A stretch of DNA of 64,000 bases, taken from the NCBI GenBank assembly GCA_028274465.1, contig CM051458.1, forward strand, positions 87,874,085 through 87,938,084, written 5' to 3'. Below, in pieces: positions 35,752-47,949 of this stretch; position 1 is the first letter of the stretch, and every line of letters starts with the position of its first letter. The DNA comes from Plantago ovata. Its lineage: Eukaryota; Streptophyta; Magnoliopsida; Lamiales; Plantaginaceae. Under the pieces are notes generated by a model. That model was not told the DNA's origin and did no database searches. It worked only from the letters and a program-made list of their open reading frames with translations. Both the position numbers and the translations under genes were made by a program.

Positions 35752-38700
35752 TATGTCATCTGGAAAGGACAACGAGAGTTTCAACATAAGACGAAACCTA
35801 TGTAGTGTGGCGATTACAATGTCAAGGCAAAATTAATCAGACCTTATAATTAATCAGAAATAAGTGATCATTTTAATCTCCTCATGAGCTTTCGCTTTCT
35901 CAGCACCTTTACCTCCATTAAATTATGCAAAAGTTCTAATCTTGTTTCAAGTACGATTACGTTTTTCCAAGGCTGCACTTCATATTTTATCTCCCTTGGT
36001 TTTAAAGGTAGTCAAAATAATCATGAATTATCGCAAATTCATCAACAACGGCGACCGTAGAATGCTAGTAATGTTGAAATTTGAGCCCATAACCAACAAA
36101 TTTTTTTACGAAGCCACTCCACCAAGCGAACCTAAAAAAATTAAATTAAACAAGTCCTTACTCCTTAGAGATATTCCTAAATAATCATGGTTTTAACTTT
36201 TAATTTTATACCCTCTGAACAAATTAAAACGAATGAATAATGAATAAATAAGTAGAAGATAACTCTCCTATACTAACAACACCTTATCCTCGTCATAAAT
36301 CGAATCATGTATCTTTCCTTTCCTTATCAGACAAGAGTTACATGGGCATGACCACGTGTTTTGAATGAAATAAGTACTAAACTAACAAATATGTTGGCAT
36401 TTATTATTATTTATTTATAGGCCAATATTGGAGACTTCTCACAAAGTTTAAGTTTTGCTTATAAATATATATGCATGTTCATGGTTTGAAATGGCTTCTT
36501 AAAAATTATAGTATGAATTTAACGGGGCCAATTATGAAAGATATAAAGAAGGGGAGTGAGTAACCTAACTCAGTCTCTCATTTTGACTTTGTATACAAGG
36601 GTCGGTCTAATGGAGTACTGAGATTCTGATTGATGTTAAACGTTAAATTAATTTCACCATCAAAATAATGATCTCCCTAGCTAAGTTTTGCCCACCTAAA
36701 TTTTAAGTTAATTGTTGCTTTAAAAGTCTTAAGATTGCGCAACATAATGTTTCTCTTGTTCACAGTTGACTTTGCACCACTGTGAATGCAGTATCCCGCC
36801 AAATGGAGCAAAAAGATAGCTTACAGTATTTTTCCGAATCGTATTCTTTAAAAAGTTAGAAATTATTAATTTTTTTAAACCTCCGTACAATGTCATAATC
36901 TTAAACGTATACGATTTATAGTTATATGTCAAAATACCATATCACCTGGTATTATATGTCTTGGACTCATGGTTGATTTGAGTGGACTCCAACCAAAAGC
37001 AAATACCATAATCAATAATACATGCCCCATTAATTGGTAATTAACCAGGCCGATCCAGATGATGATGTTACTTGGCGTATAAAAAGCTGGTCGTTACAAT
37101 GGTACTAGAGCAACGTGAACATGTGTCTCACTCTTCAATAACAGTGACGGCTTAAATTGTTTGGTCTCAACAAGGTGTATGATCGTTACAAATGGAGTCC
37201 GAGTGAGAACATTTGGAGTTACATGAACTAAGAAAGTGTTACAACACCGTATTCAAGAGGTCGGGGGAGTTACATCTTGAAACAGTTACATCTCATTTTG
37301 AAGTATGAAATGGTCATCATCTAAATTGGACCAAGGCTTCTGATGGACCAATACAAAGAGAATCAGTACATAACTTGTTCAAAGTGACTATAACAACTAA
37401 CAACATGGCCGGTTCTAAACAAGAAAAGTGGCATTGAAATGTCTCTGTGATGATGTTACTACCGGTACAAGTTGAACCTGCAAAGTTGTGCATTAATGGC
37501 GATGATACATTTTCCCCCCACTGCACAACCATGTGATTGACCTGTATCTGTATATATACACATTGTGAAAAGTTATGACTGATGATGAACAGATCAAATG
37601 TTTGGTTGGTCTTTCGTCTATTTATTTCAGAATCTTGTTTATTTCTCAGCCATCAATCATACTAGTAGTATATTTCTACGCCATTGACCAAATCCATTTC
37701 ATTGTTGTTATTTATGATTGTGATTTTATTCTATATTTTATACTTGACTAATGTTTGTTGCAGAATTTAATGGCAAAAACTGTCTGAGTTGAAATAATCG
37801 TGATTCTTCAACTATCCGGCTCCAAGTTTTGTGACTTTTGTCCCCCTTGAAGCTAAGATTGATTCGTGCCCTTTGACAAAGTATCGGTTTTATCATTTAT
37901 GACTAGTTGCAAACAATTTAGCTATGTATAGATAGATGGTTGGTAATAGATAAATTTGTTCGGAATATATACCTATTCATTGAGTAACGTGAATGAATAA
38001 GACGTATAGTTAAATGAATATTCATTGAGTTTAAGCACAACCAGTAAATTAAGTGTTAAAATGAAACCGCATTAAATTTCAAACCGAGTCGAAAGATCTA
38101 CATAGGGCGAAATTTTAACAAACCCAATTTAGTTTATGGTATATTTCTCCTTTAGAGATCAAGAAAATTCTCTTAAATAACATTGTCATAATTTTGATAC
38201 TCCACTCCACAGTCTAGTGGTGGTTATAGTTTGTCCATAATGTTGGTTTATGAAGCGAAAGCTTTATAAAGGAGAAATGTTTCAACATGATCTAAGAACT
38301 TTAGAGTAAAATTGTTTTGTGTAAATTAGGAGTTCCATGTGTTACTTTTTTAAATGGTCACTTTTATTGATCGAAAATAAAGTACATACACTATACTCAA
38401 CGTCTACATTCTATAGCATTGGTACTTGGTACACTTTTAAAAGAACACTTAAAGTTCAATTACAATATACAGACTTGGAGATTTTCTAATTTCACTAAAT
38501 ATAATTTGAAATCTAATCCAAATCAGGCTTCAAATTTAGGCCCAAATGAACCATGATAGCGCTTACAAAGAAGTGGGCTTAGTCAATTGGCCCATAGTAT
38601 ATGATTGCACATGAGTTTTGGGCCTTTCACTGACATATCTAGATCAACAAGTGAATCAACCCAACCTCTGTTACATAGTTCGGACAGATTACAGGAAAAA

Positions 38701-38826
38701 GCCGAAAATGCAAAACCTGGTTCTGAAAATTTCATTTGAATTGTGTAACAAATTCAACTGACACTAATTGGAGATGTATGAATATTCTTCAATTCTTCAA
38801 TGCACTTTTAACGAATTTTATCACTT
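35752..38826. other. Intergenic, no gene seen
   Basis: AT-rich with no convincing frame; the 71-codon antisense frame at 37317-37532 and the 80-codon frame at 35942-36184 lack domains. GGTACTAGAGCAACG near 37100 weakly resembles a tRNA-Met primer site, but no LTR or retroelement protein accompanies it. Confidence 0.55.
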
Positions 38827-41800
38827 TTACAATTTATAAGGTTGATATTGAATACCAGCCTTGAAGCCTTCGGTGTATGCTGCGTTCTTGAACATAGTCT
38901 GCAACAAGAGAAGCATACGTAAATAAACACAACTATACATAATTTGACTCAAAGAGAGAGTTTTGAATAAATTCTTTCAAAGAGATATTGAAGAGGTAAG
39001 AATTTGTCTGACTCACAATAGTGCTCTTCATTTCCAGCCCAAGTTGCTTGCGACATTTCTCCATGTCCTCATCTTTAACCTGAATCGAAACATCATCAGA
39101 CTGGTTTTTGCATGCATCTGAACTAATAGGATGAGAATGCAATGTTTTACTGACCTTGGAAAGAAATGCGGATGTAACCTTTTCCAACATTTCATCCACA
39201 AATTTGTCAGGGTCAGCATAGGTGCTAGACGGAATTGGAGTGGCAGGTGATTTCCCTTTCGTGGAAGCTTTAGATGGTTTTACCTTTACTTCTTTGCCTA
39301 ACATGCACAGATCAGCAAAGGTTACATGATATCACAATGCCACATCGTTTATAACATGTGATAACGACTCACGATAAAAGATGCTACCCCTTGTAAGCAC
39401 AAAATCATCCTACCAAGCATTGTTTTAACTTTTAAATCTAAGCTGGGATACTATCCTCAATTTTTATGTTATCCTTCAAGAGCCCTACTATGTTCTCTCT
39501 TCTGACAGTATTTTTGCCCCCTATCTTTAACAGTTTGCCTCAGAAAATGTTCACTGAACTTCATTTTCTACCGGCTTTTTAAATAGTATATCTACTATTT
39601 TTAACTTAAAATTTTCCCTCTCTCTAAAGCATTGTAAAAAAGCACACCCGAAGCAAAAGAAGCAGCAAAAAAGGTATTTATTTGCAACCATACCTTCATC
39701 AACTTTTGATGGCTTGCTATTGACAGTGACCAGATTCTTTACAGGTTCCTGAGGTGATGCTTTTGGCTGTGAGGTGTCAGCCGAGACTACTGCCTCGGAA
39801 GGAACAAGTGCGGCTAAATCTGGAGGCTGATCCTTCCCTACTTTAGGGTTAGCCTGTGAAAGCAAAAACACTAGGTCAAATGAAGGTGCTAAGAGTAAGT
39901 AAGTATACTGTTACTAATCAATCCCAAATTTACCTCCAGATCAACATATGCAGGAGCTTTTTCTATTGAATTCAGAAACTTGTCAAGATCACGAGCATTC
40001 AGAGCTGGCAATGAGGTAAAGATTACGTAAGGGACAAGAAACAAAGATCACACATGAACATATGGAATAGAAGACTAAAAGTCAGAACATCTCCATGGTG
40101 TTAAACTTTTAACGGTCAAAATATACACAAGCAAATGGTACAAGGGTAAAGGGGCCAAGACAGAAATCTCCTTATGCAGCCAACATTTTGTTGGTTTTAT
40201 TACAGCAACATACCTATTGACATATCATTGGATAATGGGTGGAAAATGCATGAATCCTGAGTTTTGAATCCTTGATCTAGCAATAATGAAACATGCCTTA
40301 ACAGCAGTGAAACACAAATAATCAGCAAAACGCAGATATAAAGGAAAAATCACACTCGTGTAAGATAACCAAGAAATATATTGAGCACACTAAGCACAGA
40401 ACAGAATACCTTGCCGATTCATTCACAAGTGCGAAAGGTGTAACACAACCTAGTGGTACCTACATTGTAGATTAAGGAAATGAGTCAAAGTGAAACAGAG
40501 TGCAAATCTGTTATCAAGCACAGACTTCACTCATAGAAGAGTAGAAAATATTGTCGCTAAAAGTTGGTAATAATAAGTAGAAAGTTGCCTAAGCAAGCAG
40601 AATGCAAATTTGATTTTGAAGTAATGCAGCTCATGTCATAAACAAACTTGTATTTGGGTGTATAATGTTTATAAACAAATAATGCAAACACATTGGGTAA
40701 TCAATATAATCATAGTAGCTAGTCAAATTCAACCACAAAACATGGAATGTGTTTGACAACTTGTGGTGCAATGTATATAGTGCATCCACCCATTGTTGAT
40801 TATTGCAGAAACTGATAAGCAGGTTTAAATTTTCAGTAAGGAGCTTAAAGTCTATTCTCTATTATCTGCGTGAAGTGCCAAAGTAAAAAAACAAGCGAAA
40901 AAAAATGCATTCCACCGTGATAATGAAGATGATGATCATAACTACCAACGCTGATAATATAGACTTATATACTTTTTTTCGGCAAGTCATAACAACTATG
41001 TGTGAATCCAAAACTATTCCTTTTACCAAACAAGACAGCAAGTAAAGCTACAAGATTATGAATTTAAGAAAGCATATACGGCAAAACAGCAGATAATCAC
41101 TTTCAGAGCACATACATGAAGAATTTCTCCAAGTGCTTCTTCTGGAGCCATCCTTAGGCCGCCTTTTCCAAGACCAAGTCTCTGAGATAAGACTGAATAG
41201 TGCAAAATGTGAGAACAGAATACAACTCTCAATACCATGTATACCGATTTTTTTTCTTTCTTCCTAGGGGATATACAAACCTTTTAGATCAACTTTAGTG
41301 TCAGCCATAGCCGAAACAATATAGAATTTCTGCTTCTTATCCTGTTGGGAAGATGAAGAAGAGATTAAAATCAACAAGGCAAAAGAACATGAAAACCTTT
41401 AAAAAAAAAACGTCTGTAGTTCCTGAGCCAAGGTACCTTCAAGAAAAGGTTTTTGCTCAATGCACCCTTTTCAGGACCAACGTGTTTCGCCTGATTGGAA
41501 AAATAAAATGTATCAGGAAAACTACGATATAAGACACGAAACACGTAATAGTTTGCAGAATCCAGTACCTGTTCTTCAACTGTCAAAACAACGGGATGCT
41601 CGTACTTAGCAAAGCCTATTTGAAGCTCCTGTTAAGAATGAATACACTGTTAAGCTGCTGCCAATCATACCACATTAACAAACCATAGCAACACAACATA
41701 TATGGTGAAATGCATTTACAGTAAGATTCCCAATATAGATCACACTCACACAATCCCTTCAACAATATCACTATCTAATCGTAACGTGATGTTTCGATAA

Positions 41801-42143
41801 ATTCTTAACTTTTTCCTGCATTAGCAAACTAAATTCAGCTCGGAAACATACAAATATACAATACCTAAAGCAATTGGCCTTCTTCTAGAATCAACAGTGA
41901 AGTAGTAGTAATAGTACATAATTATGAAGTTCTAAAGAGTTGGCAACAAGGAACATACAAGAAGCCATTATTGGAATCAAATGAAGACAAATTATTTGAG
42001 CTGGCCAAGATTTGAGACAATTTAGGGAACAAATAGAAATTACATTGAGAAGAAAGAGTAATAATCAAATCGAATCGAAGGAAAAACAAAAAAAGAAAAC
42101 TTACCTGTAAACGAGAAAGGAGCTGGTCTTTAGTAAAACCCAT
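38827..42143 (-). CDS. YbaK/ProRS-associated editing-domain protein (ProXp/PrdX-like)
   Basis: Twelve exons join in frame to 310 codons: 42105-42143, 41569-41628, 41437-41490, 41281-41341, 41116-41192, 40410-40459, 40214-40296, 39934-40004, 39694-39853, 39155-39297, 39017-39079, 38827-38898. Proteins of this family hydrolyse mischarged aminoacyl-tRNA in trans, related to the INS editing domain of bacterial prolyl-tRNA synthetase. The domain covers about residues 14-165: GFAKYEHPVVLTVEEQ, AKHVGPEKGALSKNLFLKDK, RLGLGKGGLRMAPEEAL, VPLGCVTPFALVNE and FHPLSNDMS. A less conserved Lys/Pro/Ser-rich segment follows, then a second helical module (DPDKFVDEMLEKVTSAFLSK ... KCRKQLGLEMKSTI) and a C-terminus AAYTEGFKAGIQYQPYK. 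Size and layout match Arabidopsis At1g44835 as I recall it. The start is the first ATG of exon 1. No lesion was seen. Confidence 0.9.
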
Positions 42144-42569
42144 CGCTTGGTCGTTGAATCTTTTCTCTTCCCGTTTATCAGTCTGATGAATCGCCGGCAG
42201 CAGGAATGCGATGATGGGGTGCACAGTTCAGCTGTTCAGTTCAGGTTCGTTTCTTCAAATTTTGGATGGATAGCCCATATTGGGCTTTTCTGCTTAGTTA
42301 TCAGATTTGGCCTATTGGACCAGTTGTGTTATTCCGGGCCCAATCCGGATAAATCCAAAATCTACAACTAATTGAGAAAGAGCAAGTCTTAAAATAGTAA
42401 CCTATATATATTCATGTTATAATTCCATATAATTATAACAGGAATGGGAAAATTATTATGTGAACCTGGTTTATGAGTAAGTTCATAGTCCATGTGGCTA
42501 ACAATTAGCAACATCACACTTTTCAAGTGATGTGATTGATTTTAGACCACATGGTCTACAACTTATTTA

Positions 42570-43870
42570 TAGACCATGGTACATGGAAGAATTTCCCACA
42601 TGAATGTGCCAAAGATGAAACCAACTCCTTGGGGGCTGATGGATTTTCTGCTATCGAAAAGCTTTATGAGCGAGGGGTTTCTGATTACCTGTCTGTCGCT
42701 CTTTGGTGTGATTACTTGCATTTTGTTCAAGAATTCGACCCGTTGGTACGTGGATGTTCTGATCCTGGCGGCATCTCAAAGGCCAGGAGCCTTTTCGAGC
42801 GCGCTATTACTGCAGCTGGGTTGCATTTGACTCAAGGTCACATGATAGGGGAACTGTACAGGGAGTTTGAACAAGCTATTCTGATCACTATTGACCCAAG
42901 TACTTGAATGTGTTTCTGACCAGAGTGGATGGGTTAAGGAGGAAATTTTCAAATACCCAATCAGAGGATGATGGTGTGAAGTATGCTTCTTCTATACGGG
43001 ATACATTTCAGCGAGGATCAGATTATTTGTATCCACACCTCAAGGACACAGACCCAGACAATTTGCTCTGTATGTACAGCTACTGGGCTCCTTTGGAAAT
43101 TAAATTAGGAAAGGTAACTCCCGGTTCTTCGAGAGCTTCAGTTGTTTAGGCAGCAAGAGAGCAAAAATAGTGATGCAGCTACAGATGAGAAAGAAACTTC
43201 TTAATCCAAGAAAAATGTTCGCGAAAAGAGAAAAGCAACTTCAAGTTCAATTGATGAACAATCCCCCGCTAAACGCCAGAAAGATGATAAACGTCAAGCA
43301 AAACAGTCTGCGGACGCCACCGTGGTGCAATCATATTTGAACAAAGTTGAGACTTCTGAGAGCAAGGAGCAGAATGACATATCTTCGAGAAAACCTAAAT
43401 CATTTAATGATCAATGCACGGCTTTTTTGTCGAATCTCAATCTTGAGGCAACAGAAGATGACCTGCTTCGTTTCTTTGCTGATATTGATGGCGTTACCGC
43501 TGTTAGGATGTTGAAGGACATATCTACCGGAAAGCCTAGGGGATTGGCATATGTGATTTCTATGATGATGCTCATCTTGCTTTGGCTCTCAAGAAAAAGA
43601 AGCCTATTTTCCTAGGGAAATAGATGAGTATTTTGAAGTCAAATCCAGGTGGTGAAGAAAGAAAAGAGATGAACGAGGCATAAGCTTTGAGCATGGGACA
43701 AAGGACTCGCATGGTGGCTCGAGAGGTAGAGGGATTTATCTTGGTATTACTCAGATTCAAATTTATCATCATGCATGTCACATAGCTCGAAGGAATGGAG
43801 GTAAAGCACCATTTTCTTGAGAAGTTTATCCACCCCACTTTGTCTCGGTATCTGAAGGCTCTATCACATG
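42570..43870 (+). pseudogene. SART3-like (HAT/RRM) pseudogene, intronless
   Basis: Successive frames encode pieces of SART3, a U6 snRNP recycling factor with HAT repeats and RRM domains. A HAT part runs at 42580-42906 (SAIEKLYERGVSDYLSVALW, ARSLFERAITAAGLH), another at 42904-43120 (TRVDGLRRKFS, SIRDTFQRGSDYLYPHLKD), then a Lys-rich linker and RRM1 at 43400-43600 (TAFLSNLNLEATEDDLLRFF). Residues are missing between the HAT parts. Stops and frameshifts occur at 42905, 43148, about 43203 and 43570-43625. No introns separate regions that are usually split, so a processed copy is likely. The end is decayed (HGTKDSHGGSRGRG-like frame near 43690). A second, shorter fragment lies at 46370-46606. Confidence 0.75.
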
Positions 43871-43984
43871 CACAACAGAAGATCAGAACAGTTTTTATAT
43901 TGAAATTAAGGGGATGCAGGGTTACTTTCCTTCATTGGTGTTGAGTTACATCGTACATTGTTCAAACAGATAAAAATCCATCCA

Positions 43985-44150
43985 AAAAAATATCCCAACT
44001 ACATAAGAAATTGTAGGGAACATTCGTCCCAACATAAATAAATGCAGATCAACAGATTATATATCTACATGTTTCATAGAAAATGAGATGAGTTTACATA
44101 TACGTACACTGATGCACCAGTGAATGCATGCACGCACACAGACACAGTCA
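43985..44150. repeat. Duplicated non-coding block, left copy
   Basis: The stretch from about 44041 to 44142 (TGCAGATCAACAGATTATAT ... CAGTGAATGCATGCACGCAC) is repeated at about 46984-47085 with scattered differences; the identical core is CAGTGAATGCATGCACGCAC. The two copies flank the DUF6598-type gene, each downstream of a SART3 fragment, which indicates a segmental duplication rather than a dispersed transposon. Confidence 0.7.
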
Positions 44151-44585
44151 ATGACACCCATGCCCGTGAAGTTTATCTGGGGCAGCATAGATATATTCTC
44201 CTCCTTTATCTTGCACACCAAGTGGAAGATCAACAGTAGTTATCTTCCATCATCTACCAAATATATGCCAAACCAACAGCCTCCGAATCATATGAATGCA
44301 ACAGAGAGAGAGAGATCGAGAGAAAGAGATGTACAGTTATGATCAAGAAATCAAATTAAATTAAGATCAATTAAAATCCAAAAGGTTCAACACCATGATC
44401 CCATCATCACTTAGAGCACGGTCGGCACAAATGCCAGTTCAAACCAAATTTAGTTACGAACAATTAAACAGTACCACAATCCTCGAGTTCCAAATATCTA
44501 TTAATTGAAATAACAACACAGTGACAGGATGAGATAAGGCACATCAACGCCAACTCCTGCGGAGCATGAAATGTGACTTTGAAGC

Positions 44586-46174
44586 TCATCTTTTGTACCA
44601 ACTCCAATAGTCCACCCATGTGACTTTGACTTCTATGGTGCATGAGTCGTCGATATCAACTGAAGCAATACGAACTGTAGTACCGTCTTCCACATCAAAT
44701 TCTTTAGCTGAGAATTCCAACGGTTGAATCTTACTACCACCACCATGTCCATGGCCTATAAAAACATTGATATTCCCACAAAATTCAACACAGATGGTAC
44801 GGCGTGAGAGCTGAACCATGCCTTTAGAATCCAGGGGCACCTTGCCATCTCTGAAGTCGAGTAGCACAACCTTCATTTCCGGAAAACTGGTAGTAGAGGC
44901 AGTAAAACAGCAGCCTGCAGGCAGCGTACCCTTCTTAACCTGCACGGAGATAGTGGCCACAACGCTAAAGATGACAATGCTACATTTCGTCTCCAGCCAG
45001 TAGTGCTTGCGGTGGGTCTCCTGTGGTGGGCACTCACACGGCTCTATGTAGCTCTGATAATCAGATACAAAGTCAAGATCATCATATTCAGATTCAGAGT
45101 CCGGATCACCCTGTTCCGAGTGAATGCACACGCTCAGAAATTTGTCCTCCTCAGATTCAATAGTGCTCTTCAGTTTCAGTGTGCCTTGAATGCGCACATT
45201 ACTAAAGGCCATAGGAGGAAGGGCAGGACCTGTCAGTAACAAATATGGATCCTGCATGGATACAACACCATTGGTTAATAATAAGTAGATCAACATGCAT
45301 GTGCTTCCAGCTTTTTATTATCCTAATAATAATAAGAATGGACTTGAATCTAAAGCAGCTAGCATTTGGTTTGGGCACACACAGAGACATATATACATAA
45401 TTAATTAACAAGAATCGAAAACAAAAGGGTACAAACATTTTTGGTGAGGGTTTGGCAGTGATCTCAGTCCCTGTCTAAGATAACTTGGTGGCGGTGTCCT
45501 TTATCAGAGTAGACATGGATGAGGCCATACACCTCCAGTGAATTATGCATAACCTCCTGTGTGGTAAGTTTGAGTGAATATACCTGCAAGATGTGAGTCG
45601 TTCCCGTTGCCAGGGGATCGTCCAAACAATACTCAAGATCATAGTCGGACTTAAAATTACAAGAAAAGTAATCCCAACCCCAAGTTTCAAAATCATCATG
45701 AGCTGGTAACTTGCCCCCCCCCCCCCCAAGTGTCAAAATCAACATGAGCTGGTAACTTGTAAATTTTTTCTGGTTCCACCACGTCCCCAAATATGGGCCA
45801 GCACGTCTTATGCATGGCTTGGATCCGATCTTCATACTTATTAGTAATCATCGATTTGTCCCTCTCGGATAACTTGAGCTCCCTCATGGACAACTTCTTG
45901 TCGAACCCCTTCCCCTTATTTTTTTTCTTTTCATGTAAATGCCCAATTTGTCAAGCAGGGGCCAGTGTTGATACTTACCTGGGTCTACGATCTGTCTGAT
46001 TCTATTGTTTTCAACCATTATCTTAGCAAAGGCTTCCACTCTTTCCTTTCTGTCTGCTTCTTGTTGTTCTTCAAATAGTGCATCTTCTTCTTCATCTTCT
46101 TCTTCTTCCTCATCACTTTCCCTCGGACGATCCTCCGATCGGGGGCACTGGTAATCATCAGAAAAAAAAGACAT
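44586..46174 (-). CDS. DUF6598-domain protein gene, apparently disrupted
   Basis: The last exon (45251-44586) is clean: DPYLLLTGP, then a beta-rich domain with SIVIFSVVATISVQVKKGTL, VVLLDFRDGKVPL and VQLSRRTICVE, characteristic of DUF6598. Upstream on the same strand lie the start of that domain (45640-45467: THILQVYSLKLT, VYGLIHVYSD) and an N-terminal region from 46174 with an acidic run (DEEEEEDEEEDALFEEQQEA) and SERDKSMITNKYEDRIQAMH. The pieces do not join cleanly. A frame change at an A8 run (about 45920-45932), a 33-bp duplication around a C14 run (45714-45727), and the absence of a GT donor before the last exon (TGAGAT at 45466) each break the frame. These may be real lesions or assembly errors, since two are homopolymers. 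The domain's function is unknown; in grasses it is sometimes fused to ribosome-inactivating domains, which are not seen here. Confidence 0.6.
45681..45759. repeat. 33-bp tandem duplication around a C14 run
   Basis: CAAGTTTCAAAATCATCATG plus AGCTGGTAACTTG (45681-45713) is repeated with two differences at 45727-45759, the two copies being separated by a run of 14 C that the second copy's first C completes. It lies in the DUF6598-type coding region and inserts a duplicated LPAH.DF.TWG-type peptide, possibly with a frame change depending on the true run length. Confidence 0.85.
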
Positions 46175-46369
46175 AGCTCGGAAATTTCGATCGTAATCGA
46201 TATGCCAACTCGATCGTAACCCTAGATCTCGATCGCCTTTTTTTGTTTATGTGTTTTTTCTTTTTTATTTTTGATAGAAAAATATAGGCATAGTTTGTTA
46301 ATGAGAATGAGATTAGTTTTATTATTGCCTGGGCTGGGCCTTCTGAGCCTTAACTCTCGTTTAGTATGT

Positions 46370-46606
46370 TGATATACCGGAGACCCTAGGGGATTGGCAT
46401 ATATGGATTTCTGTGATGATGTGCTAGGAAAACAGGTGAGTATTTTTTAGTCAAATCCAAGTGAAGGAGAGATGAACGAGGCATAAGCTCTGAGTCGGAG
46501 TGGCACCACCAGCAACAACACTTCACGAACAGAAGGTGTAAACAATCAGGGTGGAGAAACAGTAAAATCCAATGACGAATTCAGGAACATGTTCTTGAAA
46601 CAATGA
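46370..46606 (+). pseudogene. Second SART3 fragment (RRM edge and C-terminus)
   Basis: It begins with a copy of the RRM segment (CCTAGGGGATTGGCATAT, as at 43540) and continues through a shortened DDVLGKQ-like part. After one stop and frame change it ends in GETVKSNDEFRNMFLKQ with TGA at 46604, a plausible authentic SART3 C-terminus. It overlaps in content with the end of the fragment at 42570-43870, so the two are duplicates and not one gene split by an insertion. Confidence 0.65.
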
Positions 46607-46974
46607 AATGTAATTGCTGACTCTGTTCTTCACTGGTCAACTAGTCTTAACTTAAAGCTCGAAAGTGTTCTGTTCTCCACTTTAAGCTCGAAAGTGTCCA
46701 ACCCAATCGACGAAAAGTTGCTTCTAGTCTTCTTAAATAATACAGTAACAAGCAGATGTATTAACGCTAAACAATGTGTGAATCAGGCGATAGATGGACT
46801 GCCAATGGAAAGTCGTACTGTAAATATACTACACAAGCTCTAAAAATGGTCAGTGATCCTGAACACTGATGAGCAAATGCGATTTTTTAACATTTGTTTC
46901 ACAAAGCCATCTTCTCAAAGATCAGTAGCCAGGTTGGAAAAGGTTAAAGAAAACAAATACCTCCCTTCTTCGCC

Positions 46975-47095
46975 CCACCATAAATGCATACCAACACATT
47001 ATATATATATATGCTTCATAGGAAAGAAGATGAGTACATATGTATACACCGATGCATCAGTGAATGCATGCACGCACACAAACACACACAAACTT
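46975..47095. repeat. Duplicated non-coding block, right copy
   Basis: It matches 44041-44142 (see that entry): TGCATACCAACACATTATAT, TTCATAGGAAAGAAGATGAG, then CAGTGAATGCATGCACGCAC and a CA-rich stretch. Confidence 0.7.
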
Positions 47096-47817
47096 GTGTG
47101 CAATAGCATCATCACTAGGACAGAGCGATATGTTGAAAGATTTTAAGAAATCTAAGAAATCTTTACCTCTAACTGCCTGTGTTAACTCTCCAGTTGGATT
47201 ATATGTATATATCCGAACAATGTGCTTAGAGAAACTGAGAAAGCAACACCTACGCATCTATTGGCAGATATCTCAAACCTTAAAGGTTTTAAGGGCCAAC
47301 CATTTCCTGGAATCAATTCACCTGCACGAAAAATGTTAAATAGTCACGTACAACATCATACAACATTTGAGCTATCTATAACAAATCTAAGACTTGTCTG
47401 GCAGATAAGCATAATTCTACAGGTAACCAGGAGCTGACTAGACTTAAAGCCTAAAAGCATCAATAACGAGTCAAAGAGAGAGACAAAAAAAAAAAAAACC
47501 AATAACTCCAGGAAAAATTATAAAAAGGTCGGCGTAGGATAAACCTAGAAGAACAGTATGTTGTTGCTTGTGAAGATTAACATAAGTCGTCCTCAACTAA
47601 CAAGTTGTTGAACAAAGCAGAAGAATCGCAAGATTAAGGAATCCTAAGCCTTTGCTTAGCACCTTCACGTGTCAAGAGAAGAGAAGATAGAATCGAATGG
47701 GGATAATGGAAGTCCAAGCTCATAACATTTGATCCTTGACTCAGATTTCACACAACAATTTTTGGCAGGTCATCTAGTGAATACATATGAGGTGTGTCAA
47801 AGAGAATGCTAATTACC

Positions 47818-47949
47818 TCAGAAACTATGATGCTGAATGAATTCTACGTCGTCGTTTCGAGAGTAGAACCTGGGAGGTACAAGCTGTACCAAGTGATCGA
47901 AATATTCGGCGTGAGAATGGATTGATGCCTCCAGGTCTGCAACGGCCAT
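47818..47949 (-). pseudogene. Possible SURF6/RRP14-like first exon, truncated
   Basis: A 43-codon frame from an ATG at 47949 reads through SIHSHAEYFDHLVQLVPPRFY. This resembles the N-terminus of plant SURF6/RRP14 nucleolar proteins (F.D.LVELIP..FY followed by acidic residues). It ends in TTCTGAG followed by GTAATT, a good splice donor, but the in-frame TGA there suggests a base shift. I found no convincing downstream exons on this strand. The upstream DNA drops into CTAGGGTTTTATT, a common plant leader phrase (as AAAACCCTAG). It could also be the first exon of an unrelated gene. Confidence 0.3.

Noticed and set aside
37085..37115. LTR-retrotransposon primer-binding site (GGTACTAGAGC)
   Set aside because: Only a partial match to the tRNA-Met complement, with no flanking LTRs or retroelement proteins.
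44818..45239. Plus-strand ORFs of 61 and 78 codons
   Set aside because: They are antisense to the clean DUF6598 final exon.
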